Assembly: GCA_027618565.1 (NCBI GenBank)
Contig: JAQCEQ010000005.1
Location: 1-64,000 of the forward strand
DNA from: Planctomycetota bacterium
GTDB taxonomy: Bacteria > Planctomycetota > Phycisphaerae > Phycisphaerales > SM1A02
Direction: 5' to 3'
DNA: 64,000 nt
Shown here piece by piece: positions 1 to 8,424 of the stretch (position 1 is its first letter; every line of letters starts with the position of its first letter). Under the pieces are notes generated by a model. It had not been told where the DNA came from. It made no database searches and saw only the letters and a list, made by a program, of their open reading frames with translations. Made by a program: the position numbers and the translations under genes.

Positions 1-312
1 CCGCCTTGCCCGCTCGAGCCCGTCACCGTGTTCCCGCTCACCTCGCAGTTCGTCAGCGTCGGGCTGGAGGAGTACCAGAGGGACAGGCCGCCGCCGGAGG
101 AAGTCGCCGTGTTCCCGCTCACCACGCAGTTCGTCAGCGTCGGGTTGGAGGCGGAGAGATCGAGGCCGCCGCCGTCCTGTGCCGTGTTCCCGCTCACCTG
201 GCAGTTCGTCAGCATCGCGCCGGAGTACTCGAGGTACAGGCCGCCACCTTTCCCGCTCGAGCCCGTCGCCGTGTTCCCGCTCACCACGCAGTTCGTCAGT
301 GTTGGGCTGGAG
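1..312 (-). repeat. Tandem beta-helix coding repeats
   Basis: Four near-identical DNA blocks sharing the plus-strand core gtgttcccgctcacc start near 28, 109, 184 and 271, so the spacing is 75 to 87 bases. They encode the LTNC-x-VSGNT units of the beta-helix protein. Spacing stays a multiple of three, as expected for coding repeats that can gain or lose whole coils. Confidence 0.85.
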
Positions 313-737
313 CCGGAGAGAATCAGGCCGCCGCCGTAGGTCGCGGAGCCGCCCGTGATCACCAGGTTCTCCAGGATGGTCCCGGAGCCCTCGCCGTTAC
401 TGATGTTGAAGACTTGCCTCGCCCCCTGCCCATCGATGGTCGTCGCCGGCGTCCCGTCTGCGTTCACAGCACCACGGATCGTGATCGCCTTTCCATTGGT
501 GTTCAGCGTCGCCGATGGCGCGTAGGTTCCTGCGGCGATCTCGATGAGGTCGCCGCTCACGCTTGCGTTGATCGCCGACTGAACGTTCGTGAAGTTGCAC
601 CCTGAGGGACACACCGTGATCGTGTCCGCACCTGCGGTTCGCAGGGGAATGAGTGCCACGGCAGCAATCATCGCCGCTGCAGAAGCCGCCACAAATGGCA
701 TCGCCATCGCTCGGCACACTCGCCAACCAGCGCTCAT
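1..737 (-). CDS. Secreted beta-helix repeat protein (3' end beyond window)
   Basis: The minus strand reads from ATG at 737 off the left edge without a stop, so only the first 245 codons are seen. The first 40 or so residues look like a signal sequence (hydrophobic run AAMIAAVALIPL after two arginines). A segment resembling the start of parallel beta-helix proteins follows (VQSAINASVSGDLIEIAAGTY), then at least four copies of a repeat with the core LTNC-x-VSGNTA separated by Gly-rich turns (GGGL). Such repeats form right-handed beta-helices in exported adhesins, lyases and polymorphic outer membrane proteins; the exact role cannot be told. An in-frame ATG five codons upstream (752) is an alternative start. 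Neither has a well-placed ribosome site. A dockerin-like tail such as that of the protease at the other end of the window may lie past the edge, but this is a guess. Confidence 0.8.
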   Translation of the reverse strand, partial: MSAGWRVCRAMAMPFVAASAAAMIAAVALIPLRTAGADTITVCPSGCNFTNVQSAINASVSGDLIEIAAGTYAPSATLNTNGKAITIRGAVNADGTPATTIDGQGARQVFNISNGEGSGTILENLVITGGSATYGGGLILSGSSPTLTNCVVSGNTATGSSGKGGGLYLEYSGAMLTNCQVSGNTAQDGGGLDLSASNPTLTNCVVSGNTATSSGGGLSLWYSSSPTLTNCEVSGNTVTGSSGQG

Positions 738-939
738 GAGCACACCCGTCATCTCCACACGGTAGCACAAGAAGTGTCGGAATCAAACGCTCCAGAGGCT
801 CAAAGAGGGAATTGTGCGAGGGGTTAGAGCCGGTCCAGGATCACAATGTGCGTTTGGAACGCATGCATTGATTCCTGAACGCCGGGGACCGCTGGCGTCA
901 GTGCGCGTCTGCACTCTGCCCACTCCGCCCCCGCAAGTC

Positions 940-3858
940 CTACACCCCCACCGCGGACGCGTCGCGATCGCTGAGCAAGCCTCCATCGCGGCGCTCTTTG
1001 ACCGTGCCGTCGCGGCGCCAGGAGCGTTCACATCGTGGCTCATTGCGGAGGTCGAGGACGGTGACGCCAACGGCGCCGCCGGCACCACCAGCAGCACCAC
1101 CCGCCCCCGCCTCTACCAACTCAACTCTTGAGACACCGAAGAAATCCGGCAAGTCAGCGGCGATGGCCTTGAGCGTGCCCGCGTGATCCGTGATCGACAC
1201 TCCTGCGTCAAGTGGATTGTCCAGCCCCTCGGCCTTGGCCACCTCAAGCGCCTTGGTGACGGAGTCCCTGGTCACCATCGCCGCGTCCCACGCGGGGTGT
1301 CGCGGGGCGTGCGCTGCCTCAACCGCTGGCGTGGTACGCGCTGCCTCGGCTGTCGTGACTGCGGCCCCGTAACTCTCCATCACCAACGGCCGGCTCTTCG
1401 CAGCATCAATGCCAACGCTTTGCCACAGCGCGCCCCACGCCTCTTCGGCGGTGTGCGGAAGGACGGGCGCCAGCAACTTGCACAGCGTCTCCACGCATCG
1501 CCACATCGTGGCCTGGGTGCGGCGCCTTCGCGGGCTGTTCGCCGCGTCGCAATAGAGTCGATCCTTCGTGGCGGCGCAGTAGCGCGCGCTCAGTGTCTCG
1601 TTGCAGAAGTCGAAGATCGCCACATGCGCGTCGCGGAACTGGTACCGCTGGTACGCGTCGCGCACGGTGCGCTGCATCTGGTCCAGCTCGGCCAGTGCCC
1701 AGCCGTCGATGGTCTCGGGGGCGATCGTGGCGCCTGATTTTCCGAACGCCTCCGGATTGAAGTCATTGAGATTGGAAAGCAGGAACCGGAGCGTGTTGCG
1801 CACCTTGCGGTACGACTCGCCGGCCAGCCTGAAGAACTCCATGTCCACGCGAATGTCGCCGTCGTAGGGCACGCTGCACACCCACCACCTGGCCACTTCG
1901 GCGCCGTGCTGCTTGAGGAGTTCCTCCACCTCGATCGCGTTGCCCAGACTCTTGGACATCTTCTTCCCGTCCTTGTCCACGATGAATCCGTGCGTCAAGA
2001 GCGCGCGGTACGGTGGCTCGCCCGTCACGGCCAGCGCGGGCAGGAGCGAGAGCTGGAACCAGCCGCGATGCTGGTCGCTTCCCTCCAGGTAGAGCTCGCT
2101 GGGGAATCCGATGTCGCGAGCGCGAAGCACGCTGTTCCAGCTGGAACCCGCCTCAAACCACACATCAAAGATGTCGTACGCCTTGGTGAGCGCGGTGATG
2201 TCCAATCCGGCCGGCGCGTTGGCGTCTTGTGCTGCGTCGTACGCCGCCAGCAGTTGCGTGGGTGATTCCTGGAACCAGCAATCACTCCCCCTCTCAGCAA
2301 CGCGCTTGGCCACGGCTCGCACGCTGGCCGGCGTCATGAACACCGTGCCGTCGGCTTGCATGAACGCAGGAATCGGCAGTCCCCACGATCGCTGCCTGGA
2401 GAGGCACCAGTCGGGTCGATTCTCCAGCATCCCTCGCATGCGGTTGCGGCCCCACTCGGGCACGAACTTGACGGTGGCCGCCGCGCCATCCACCGCCGCA
2501 AGCGCCATCCCGCGCAGCGTCTTGCCGGACGACTTGACTGGTCGATCCACGCCCACGAACCACTGCTCCGTGGCCCGGAAGATGACCGGAGTCTTGCTCC
2601 GCCAATCATGTGGGTACGAGTGCCGGAACATCTGGTGATGCACCATGTGCCCGCTCTGCGTGAGGTGCTCCACCACCTTGGTGTTGGCGTCCCACACGCT
2701 GACACCCTGCAGCCACTGCGGCACGGTGTCGTCGTAGGTGCCATCGCCGCGCACGGGGCAATAGATCGCAAGTCCTTCACGCAATCCCGTGCGATAGTCG
2801 TCCGCTCCGTGGCCGGGCGCGGTGTGGACCAAGCCAGTGCCGTCTTCCAGCGTCACATACTCCGCCGAGACGATTGGGCTTTCGCGGTCGCAGAAGGGAT
2901 GGCTGTACCGGAGGCCAACAAGCGCGGCACCGTCGCACTCCGCGATGACGCTGTGCTTCTCTGCGCCCACGACCGCCGCCACCTTGGGCCACAGGTCGCT
3001 GGCCACCACGCTCAGCGCACCATCGTGCTCGATGAGCGAATAGCGATGTTGCGGATGCACCGCAATCGCCAGGTTCGCGGGAAGCGTCCACGGTGTCGTG
3101 GTCCAGATCATGAAGCTGGGGCGGCAGTCGGGCTCCACGCCAAACGCCTTGCCCACGGCTTCCGCGTCGCTCGACTCAAAGTCCACATAGACCGACGGGT
3201 CGTCTCGATCCTCATACTCCAGTTCAGCCTCCGCCAGCGCCGTCTGGTTGGCGATCGACCAGTGGACTGGCTTGAGGTCTCGATAGACCACGCCCTGCTC
3301 CACCATCGACGCGAAGACTTCCAAGGTCGCCGCCTCGTACTCCGGCTGCTTGGTGGCGTAGGGGTGCGCGTAGTCGGCCAGCGTGAGCAATCGCTCCATC
3401 TGGCCGCACTGCAACTTGATGAACTTGTCGGCGTAGGCCGAGCACTCGCGACGAATCGCCATGCGACGAAGGTCGGGCTCAAGCGTGTCCAGCTTGGCCA
3501 TCTTCCCCTTCTCCACCAGCTCGGTCATGACCTTGTGCTCGATGGGCAAGCCGTGGCAATCCCAGCCCGGCACATAGTGGACGCGATGGCCCTCCATGAG
3601 CCGCGTGCGCACCACGAAATCCTTCAGCACCTTGTTGAGGAGGTGGCCAATGTGGATGTTCCCGTTGGCGTACGGGGGGCCATCGTGGAAGACAAAGTTG
3701 GGCGCGTCGGCCCGGGCCTCCAGGACGCGCGCAGCGATCGACGACTCCGCCCATCGCTTCAGCGTGGCGGGCTCGGCCTGCCCCAGGTTGGCCTTCATCG
3801 GGAAGGCCGTCTTGGGCAGGTTCAGAGTGCTCCGATAATCGCGCGCAGTCTCGGTCAT
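940..3858 (-). CDS. ileS: Isoleucyl-tRNA synthetase
   Basis: Cytoplasmic class I aminoacyl-tRNA synthetase charging tRNA-Ile with isoleucine. The 972 residues match the usual length. The catalytic HIGH motif is at residues 69-72 in PPYANGNIHIGH, and KKMSKSLGN is near 634. Between them lies the CP1 editing region, including the WTTTPWTLPANLA signature, and after KMSKS the anticodon-binding helical region. The extreme C-terminus corresponds to the zinc finger of bacterial IleS, but only one cysteine of the four remains: it reads RCERSWRR and then LLSDRDASAV where CxxC pairs are usual. Start ATG at 3858 fits the family N-terminus. It lies downstream of a small unknown gene on the same strand. 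Confidence 0.96.
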   Translation of the reverse strand: MTETARDYRSTLNLPKTAFPMKANLGQAEPATLKRWAESSIAARVLEARADAPNFVFHDGPPYANGNIHIGHLLNKVLKDFVVRTRLMEGHRVHYVPGWDCHGLPIEHKVMTELVEKGKMAKLDTLEPDLRRMAIRRECSAYADKFIKLQCGQMERLLTLADYAHPYATKQPEYEAATLEVFASMVEQGVVYRDLKPVHWSIANQTALAEAELEYEDRDDPSVYVDFESSDAEAVGKAFGVEPDCRPSFMIWTTTPWTLPANLAIAVHPQHRYSLIEHDGALSVVASDLWPKVAAVVGAEKHSVIAECDGAALVGLRYSHPFCDRESPIVSAEYVTLEDGTGLVHTAPGHGADDYRTGLREGLAIYCPVRGDGTYDDTVPQWLQGVSVWDANTKVVEHLTQSGHMVHHQMFRHSYPHDWRSKTPVIFRATEQWFVGVDRPVKSSGKTLRGMALAAVDGAAATVKFVPEWGRNRMRGMLENRPDWCLSRQRSWGLPIPAFMQADGTVFMTPASVRAVAKRVAERGSDCWFQESPTQLLAAYDAAQDANAPAGLDITALTKAYDIFDVWFEAGSSWNSVLRARDIGFPSELYLEGSDQHRGWFQLSLLPALAVTGEPPYRALLTHGFIVDKDGKKMSKSLGNAIEVEELLKQHGAEVARWWVCSVPYDGDIRVDMEFFRLAGESYRKVRNTLRFLLSNLNDFNPEAFGKSGATIAPETIDGWALAELDQMQRTVRDAYQRYQFRDAHVAIFDFCNETLSARYCAATKDRLYCDAANSPRRRRTQATMWRCVETLCKLLAPVLPHTAEEAWGALWQSVGIDAAKSRPLVMESYGAAVTTAEAARTTPAVEAAHAPRHPAWDAAMVTRDSVTKALEVAKAEGLDNPLDAGVSITDHAGTLKAIAADLPDFFGVSRVELVEAGAGGAAGGAGGAVGVTVLDLRNEPRCERSWRRDGTVKERRDGGLLSDRDASAVGV

Positions 3859-3898
3859 GAAGGGGCGGAGTGTACGCGCGGAGCCCGGAAAACTGCGG

Positions 3899-4099
3899 CT
3901 ACGACTCCTCGTCCAGCTCCGGCTCCTGCCCCGGCTTCGCCGCCTTCATCGCCTCATCCAGGTACCTCTGGAAGTCTGCCATGTTGTACGACACGAAGCA
4001 AAACACATGGTGCAGCGTGAACCACTCCATGTCCGTGGGGTCCTTGTCCAGGTCCTGGCGGAGTCGATTCAGTTCAGCGAGAATGCGTTCGGCCTTCAT
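3899..4099 (-). CDS. Small unknown protein, 66 residues
   Basis: I do not recognise this protein. Starting at ATG 4099 it encodes 66 residues: an N-terminal charged helix (MKAERILAELNRLRQDL), then an aromatic stretch (MEWFTLHHVFCFVSYNM), a second helix and an acidic tail. An upstream extension to 4216 in the same frame is Arg/Pro-rich and looks non-coding, so the internal ATG was preferred, although no Shine-Dalgarno site precedes it. It sits 40 bases upstream of ileS on the same strand and may be co-transcribed. The regular helix pattern and codon use support a real gene, but this is moderate evidence only. Confidence 0.6.
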   Translation of the reverse strand: MKAERILAELNRLRQDLDKDPTDMEWFTLHHVFCFVSYNMADFQRYLDEAMKAAKPGQEPELDEES

Positions 4100-4194
4100 G
4101 CGGGGAGGGTACTTCGGCGGGCGTGTGCGAAATCGAGCGTCCCTACACCACAACATGCCCTTGAGCGACACCTTGTGGTGTGGGTTGGGTCGAT

Positions 4195-5130
4195 TCAGTG
4201 CGCGTGCGGATGCCAATGGCCGTGTTCCGCCGGCTCAACCGCCGAACCATGCTCATGGGTGGCATGCTCCAGCCGTGCGATGCCAAACGCGATGGCGATT
4301 CCCGCAAGCAGCGCCACGCTCAGGCCGACTCGATCGTGCGAGTGAAACTGCAGCTCCGGCAAGAGGTCGCTGGTCGCGATGCACAGGAACATGCCCGCAG
4401 CAAACGCCAGCACCAGGCCCGTCATGTCACCCAGTCCCGACAATCCAAACGCGAAGACCGCCACGCCGACCGGAATGGTCAGGAACAGCAGCAGCGCTAC
4501 GCCAACGATCTTGGCCTGCGACGCCCCCACCCTCGCCATGAGCGCCGCGATGGTGAGCGAGTCAAAGGGCTTGTGGAGCACGATGGCCAGAAAGGTTCCC
4601 ACTCCCGCGAGCCGCACGCCCGGCGCCTCAGCTGCCACCGCCGCTCCGAGCGCGACACCCTCCAAGAGGCCGTGGATCGCCAGACCGCCAAACGCCCCCA
4701 CCGCCGCCATGGAGTGCGCGTGCGATGGGGATTGGGAGTGCGAGTGGTCGCACCCATGCCCATGCTCATGCCCATGCTCATGCCCGCAATCATGCGCCGC
4801 CTCGCCCGATTCCGGCTCCTCGTGATGGTGGAAGCAGAAGAATCGCTCCAGCAGGAACATCGCGCAGAAGCCCACGACAGCAGCGATCATTGCCGACTCG
4901 ACACCCGCCATCCAGCTGGGCCCCTTGCCTCCCAATTCCTCGATCGCGTGCGGCAGCAGGTGAAAGCACGCCAGGCCGATCATCACGCCGCTCACGCCAC
5001 TCAAGGCGAATTGCATGCCACGGTGCTTGAGGCGAAAGAGCCGCGGAGCGACTGCGCCCAGCACCGCCGCAACGGCGAGGAGCACCAGTTCGATCCCAAG
5101 GTCTGAAGCGTGTGGCGAAAGTGAGTCCAT
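4195..5130 (-). CDS. ZIP-family divalent metal transporter
   Basis: Inner-membrane carrier of the ZIP family, expected to move zinc or another divalent metal into the cytoplasm. The 311 residues hold about eight hydrophobic segments. Between the third and fourth is a His-rich cytoplasmic loop (HDCGHEHGHEHGHGCDHSHS), a metal-sensing feature of the family. The next segment carries the conserved H-x-x-x-E pair (HGLLEG) and the following one HKPFDS, which together form the binuclear metal site. The C-terminus is again His-rich (HGHWHPHAH). Zinc against iron or manganese cannot be decided from sequence. It stands alone, 96 bases upstream of the small unknown gene, with the same orientation. Confidence 0.9.
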   Translation of the reverse strand: MDSLSPHASDLGIELVLLAVAAVLGAVAPRLFRLKHRGMQFALSGVSGVMIGLACFHLLPHAIEELGGKGPSWMAGVESAMIAAVVGFCAMFLLERFFCFHHHEEPESGEAAHDCGHEHGHEHGHGCDHSHSQSPSHAHSMAAVGAFGGLAIHGLLEGVALGAAVAAEAPGVRLAGVGTFLAIVLHKPFDSLTIAALMARVGASQAKIVGVALLLFLTIPVGVAVFAFGLSGLGDMTGLVLAFAAGMFLCIATSDLLPELQFHSHDRVGLSVALLAGIAIAFGIARLEHATHEHGSAVEPAEHGHWHPHAH

Positions 5131-5448
5131 CTCAGCGTTGAGGACGGATGCCCTCTGGAGCGGCGCATAGTATCGACACGATGGGACCGAACTCCCTCAC
5201 CTCCAGCGATTCTGGGAGGACAACAAGGGGCGTGAGGGCTTCCGGATGGTGATCATCGGCCGCTCAGCGAGTCGGACTTGGTCACACTGACGGCGAGTCG
5301 TCACCGGAACCGTGATCCCTGCGAAGCAAGCCGGGCGGCACCGTCCACATCGGGGGAAAATCGTACCCCTTTGCTACAGTGCCAAAGTCAATTGCCCCCA
5401 TGAACGACGAACGGGTGCCGCACCTGCGATACCCGTTGCGTCACCGAG
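5131..5448. other. Intergenic region, no gene seen
   Basis: This stretch between the ZIP transporter start and the 3' end of tRNA-Ala has no open frame with protein-like content and no RNA fold that I recognise. The only structure seen is the hairpin at 5410-5437 listed separately. Confidence 0.6.
5410..5437 (-). terminator. Possible terminator after tRNA-Ala
   Basis: The arms aacgggt (5410-5416) and acccgtt (5431-5437) pair over 7 bases about 12 bases downstream of the tRNA-Ala 3' end. A shorter internal ggtg-ccg-cacc hairpin is also possible. No T-run follows on the minus strand, so this is a weak call. Confidence 0.35.
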
Positions 5449-5521
5449 TGGAGTGGATGAGAATCGAACTCACAACCTCTTGAATGCGATTCAAGCGCTC
5501 TGCCAATTGAGCTACCACCCC
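5449..5521 (-). tRNA. tRNA-Ala (CGC)
   Basis: A complete cloverleaf of 73 bases: 7-bp acceptor stem, D stem GCTC/GAGC, anticodon stem CTTGA/TCAAG with loop ATCGCAT (anticodon CGC, reading GCG), and T stem GTGAG/CTCAT with loop TTCGATT. The acceptor has the G3:U70 wobble that alanyl-tRNA synthetase recognises, and the A32-U38 pair common in tRNA-Ala, so the identity is firm. CCA is not encoded. It is transcribed away from mutS from a good promoter just upstream. Confidence 0.96.
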
Positions 5522-5533
5522 ATTGGGACGGGA

Positions 5534-5562
5534 AGTGTAGCAAGCATGCCCCGGATGGTCAC
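5534..5562 (-). promoter_or_regulatory. Sigma-70-type promoter for tRNA-Ala
   Basis: On the minus strand a -35 GTGACC (5562-5557) and a -10 TACACT (5539-5534) are spaced by exactly 17 bases. Transcription would start about 6 bases before the mature tRNA 5' end at 5521. Each hexamer matches consensus at four or more positions. Confidence 0.6.
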
Positions 5563-5610
5563 GCTGCGTAGACCATTCGGCAGGCTGCCCTGTAGTCTCA
5601 CCCGCCCACC

Positions 5611-8418
5611 ATGACCGAGCAAGACTCGACCCAATCGGAAGGCGTCGATCTCGCCGGCGCGTCTACCGCGCCCACTGGCGTATCTGCCACTCCCACCGGC
5701 CTGCCCAAGCCGCCCAATCGCGACACGCCCGCGATGCGGCAACACGCGCAGTTCAAGGCGGCGCACCCCGACTGCATCTTGCTCTTCCGGCTGGGCGATT
5801 TCTTCGAATTGTTCGACGACGATGCCGTCACGGCGCACAAGGCGCTTGGCATCACGCTGACGCAGCGCACCTCCGGCATCCCGATGGCCGGGATCCCGTG
5901 GCACTCCGCGGAGGCGTACATCAAGAGGCTGGTGGACCAGGGATTCCGTGTGGCGATTGCAGACCAAGTGCAGGATCCCAAGGATGCGAAGGGAGTCGTT
6001 GAGCGAGCGGTCACGCGCGTGATCACGCCGGGCACTCGGGTGGATGACTCGTTGCTGGACTCTGGCGCCGGCAATCGCGTCGCGTGCGTGGCGATGAATG
6101 TTGGTGGCGACTCCTCGTCCGCCGCCGCGGGCGACACCGCCGTCTGCGCCGTCGCGACGATTGAACTCTCCACCGGCGCATTCACCGTCACCACGGCTCC
6201 GTCCGCCGCCGCCGCGGACACGCTCACGCTCTCTGGAGCGGCGGAAGTGCTCCTCCCCGCCGAGCGCGACGAGCGAGCCGACCGCGACGCCGCCGCTCTG
6301 TGCCGCTCCGCCGGTGCATCTCGCACCACCCGCGACGGCTGGTATTGGCGCGAAGCGGAGGCGCGCGAGACCCTCTGCACGAACTTTTCCGTGGCCACGC
6401 TGGCTGGCCTTGGGCTCCCCGAGTCAGGGCCAGTCGTCGCCGCATGTGGCGCACTCCTCCGCTACCTTCGCGAAACCCAGGGCGAATCGCTGGCGCACCT
6501 TTCCATCCCGCGAGTCCTCACGCAAGGCGACCGGCTCATCCTCGACGCAGCCAGCCTGCAAAGCCTGGAGATCGAACGCACCATTCGAGGTGGCACTGCC
6601 GAGGGATCGCTGCTCGGATCTTTCTCAGGCCAGAGCCAGCCTCGCACCCCGATGGGTCGACGGCTCCTGCGCGAATGGCTGTGCGCGCCTCTCGCAGACC
6701 TCGCAGCGATTCGTCGACGCCATGCCGCGGTCGGCGCGCTCGCGGAGGACAGCCAGTCGCAAGACCTCCTCCGCCGCGTCCGCGAGGCGCTCTCTGGCGT
6801 GCAGGACCTTGCTCGCATTGCGGGGCGCGTGGCGATGCACCGAGCCACGCCTCGCGATGTGGTGGCCGCGGCGCGATCGATCGAATCCGCGGACGCGCTC
6901 GCTCGGCTGCTTGCCCAAAGCCCCGCCTCCGACGCCGCGCCCTCTCTCACCAGCGAGGCCAACGCGCTGGCACCGCTCGCCGCCGCCATCCGCGCGCAGT
7001 GTGTGGAGGAACCGCCGCCTCACCTGCGCGAGGGCGGCCTCTTCCGCGATCACATCGACGCCGCGCTGGACGAAGCCCGCACGCTGCAAACAGATTCCGC
7101 CTCGTGGCTGGCTCGATTCCAGAAGAGCGTGATTGACGAGACCGGCATCGAGTCGCTCAAGGTGGGCTTCAACCGCGTCTTCGGCTACTACATCGAGGTC
7201 TCACGCACGCATGCGGACAAGATGCCGCCGGCCTACGCGCGCCGGCAGTCGCTTCGCAACGCCGAGCGGTTCACCAACGAGGAACTGAAGACCTTCGAGG
7301 AAAAAGTGCTGGGCGCAGAGGCGGCTTCCCTCGCCCGAGAACGCGCGCTCTTTGACGCCCTCTTGCGCACGATGGACGAGCATCGCCCCGCGATGACGCA
7401 ACTGGCTGACTCCTTGGCCACCATCGACTGCCTGGCCACCTTTGCCGCCCACGCCTTGCGACATCGATGGGTCAAGCCCACGATGTCGGCGGAGGCAACC
7501 CTGGAGATCATCGAAGGGCGCCACCCGGTGGTGGACACCCTGCTCGGCGAGCGATTCGTCCCCAACGACACCACGCTCGGCGGCTCTGCAGCGCCGCTCG
7601 CGCTCATCACCGGCCCCAACATGGCCGGCAAGAGCACCTACATCCGCCAAGTGGCACTCATCGTGCTCTTGGCGCACGCCGGATCCTTCGTCCCTGCCAC
7701 CCGCGCGCGCATTGGCCTCACCGACCGCATCGCCACGCGCATTGGTGCCAGCGACGAACTCCATGGCGGCCAGTCCACCTTCATGGTGGAGATGACCGAG
7801 ACCGCCAGCATCCTCAATACCGCCACGCAGCGCACCATCGTGGTGATGGACGAAGTCGGCCGCGGCACCAGCACGCTGGACGGGCTCAGCTTGGCGTGGG
7901 CGATCACGGAGCGCCTGGCGGCGATCGGCTGCCGCACGCTCTTCGCCACCCACTATCACGAGCTCACCGAAGTCGTGGAGCGCACTTCTGGCATCCAAAA
8001 CCTCCACGTCGCAGTGCGCGAGTGGAACGGCAAGATCATCTTCCTCCACCAGATCCGCGCGGGAAGCACCGACCAGTCGTACGGCATCCATGTCGCACAG
8101 TTGGCGGGCATTCCTGCCCCCACCGTCGAACGCGCGCGGCGCCTCTTGGAGACCCTGGCCCTTCACGCGGATGATGCGGGAGTCCGGCGCGCGCTTCGTG
8201 GTGCCGACGATGTCGACCAACCGCTCGCCGCCGCCCCGCGCAGCCGCCGAGGCAGCCATCGCACCCGCGCGCACGACGGACCGTCGCTCTTTGATCCACC
8301 GGCACCCACGCACCCGGTCGTCGACATGATCAAGGCCATCGATCTCGACCGCCTCACGCCGCTCGAGGCCTTCGACATGCTTCGCAAGCTGCGCGAGGCG
8401 GCGTCCGGGCCCGGTTGA
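5611..8418 (+). CDS. mutS: DNA mismatch repair ATPase MutS
   Basis: MutS binds base mismatches and small loops and recruits MutL to start repair. The 935 residues are slightly longer than usual because of a 40-residue Pro/Ala/Thr-rich N-terminal extension. The mismatch-reading domain carries the Phe-x-Glu motif in LGDFFELF near residue 67. The clamp and lever regions follow (GFNRVFGYYIEVS near 512). The ATPase has Walker A GPNMAGKST near 668, the Walker B/signature DEVGRGTSTLDG near 747, and the ATHYHELTE His switch. The C-terminus ends in a short helical tail after a variable linker. ATG at 5611 is the first sensible start. The gene ends 6 bases before the convergent mraY stop. Confidence 0.97.
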   Translation: MTEQDSTQSEGVDLAGASTAPTGVSATPTGLPKPPNRDTPAMRQHAQFKAAHPDCILLFRLGDFFELFDDDAVTAHKALGITLTQRTSGIPMAGIPWHSAEAYIKRLVDQGFRVAIADQVQDPKDAKGVVERAVTRVITPGTRVDDSLLDSGAGNRVACVAMNVGGDSSSAAAGDTAVCAVATIELSTGAFTVTTAPSAAAADTLTLSGAAEVLLPAERDERADRDAAALCRSAGASRTTRDGWYWREAEARETLCTNFSVATLAGLGLPESGPVVAACGALLRYLRETQGESLAHLSIPRVLTQGDRLILDAASLQSLEIERTIRGGTAEGSLLGSFSGQSQPRTPMGRRLLREWLCAPLADLAAIRRRHAAVGALAEDSQSQDLLRRVREALSGVQDLARIAGRVAMHRATPRDVVAAARSIESADALARLLAQSPASDAAPSLTSEANALAPLAAAIRAQCVEEPPPHLREGGLFRDHIDAALDEARTLQTDSASWLARFQKSVIDETGIESLKVGFNRVFGYYIEVSRTHADKMPPAYARRQSLRNAERFTNEELKTFEEKVLGAEAASLARERALFDALLRTMDEHRPAMTQLADSLATIDCLATFAAHALRHRWVKPTMSAEATLEIIEGRHPVVDTLLGERFVPNDTTLGGSAAPLALITGPNMAGKSTYIRQVALIVLLAHAGSFVPATRARIGLTDRIATRIGASDELHGGQSTFMVEMTETASILNTATQRTIVVMDEVGRGTSTLDGLSLAWAITERLAAIGCRTLFATHYHELTEVVERTSGIQNLHVAVREWNGKIIFLHQIRAGSTDQSYGIHVAQLAGIPAPTVERARRLLETLALHADDAGVRRALRGADDVDQPLAAAPRSRRGSHRTRAHDGPSLFDPPAPTHPVVDMIKAIDLDRLTPLEAFDMLRKLREAASGPG

Positions 8419-8424
8419 TCGGCC

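Noticed and set aside
1-312. Regular repeats that could suggest a CRISPR array
   Set aside because: Repeat and spacer both code in one frame for a beta-helix protein; the repeats are not palindromic and the spacers are not unique.
6-605. Plus-strand frames of up to 199 codons at the left edge
   Set aside because: The minus-strand frame has a signal peptide and regular beta-helix repeats; the plus frames are their shadows.
2356-4020. 554-codon open frame on the plus strand opposite ileS
   Set aside because: It is an antisense shadow of a clear ileS gene; its composition is Arg/His-rich and low in structure, as GC-rich antisense frames are.
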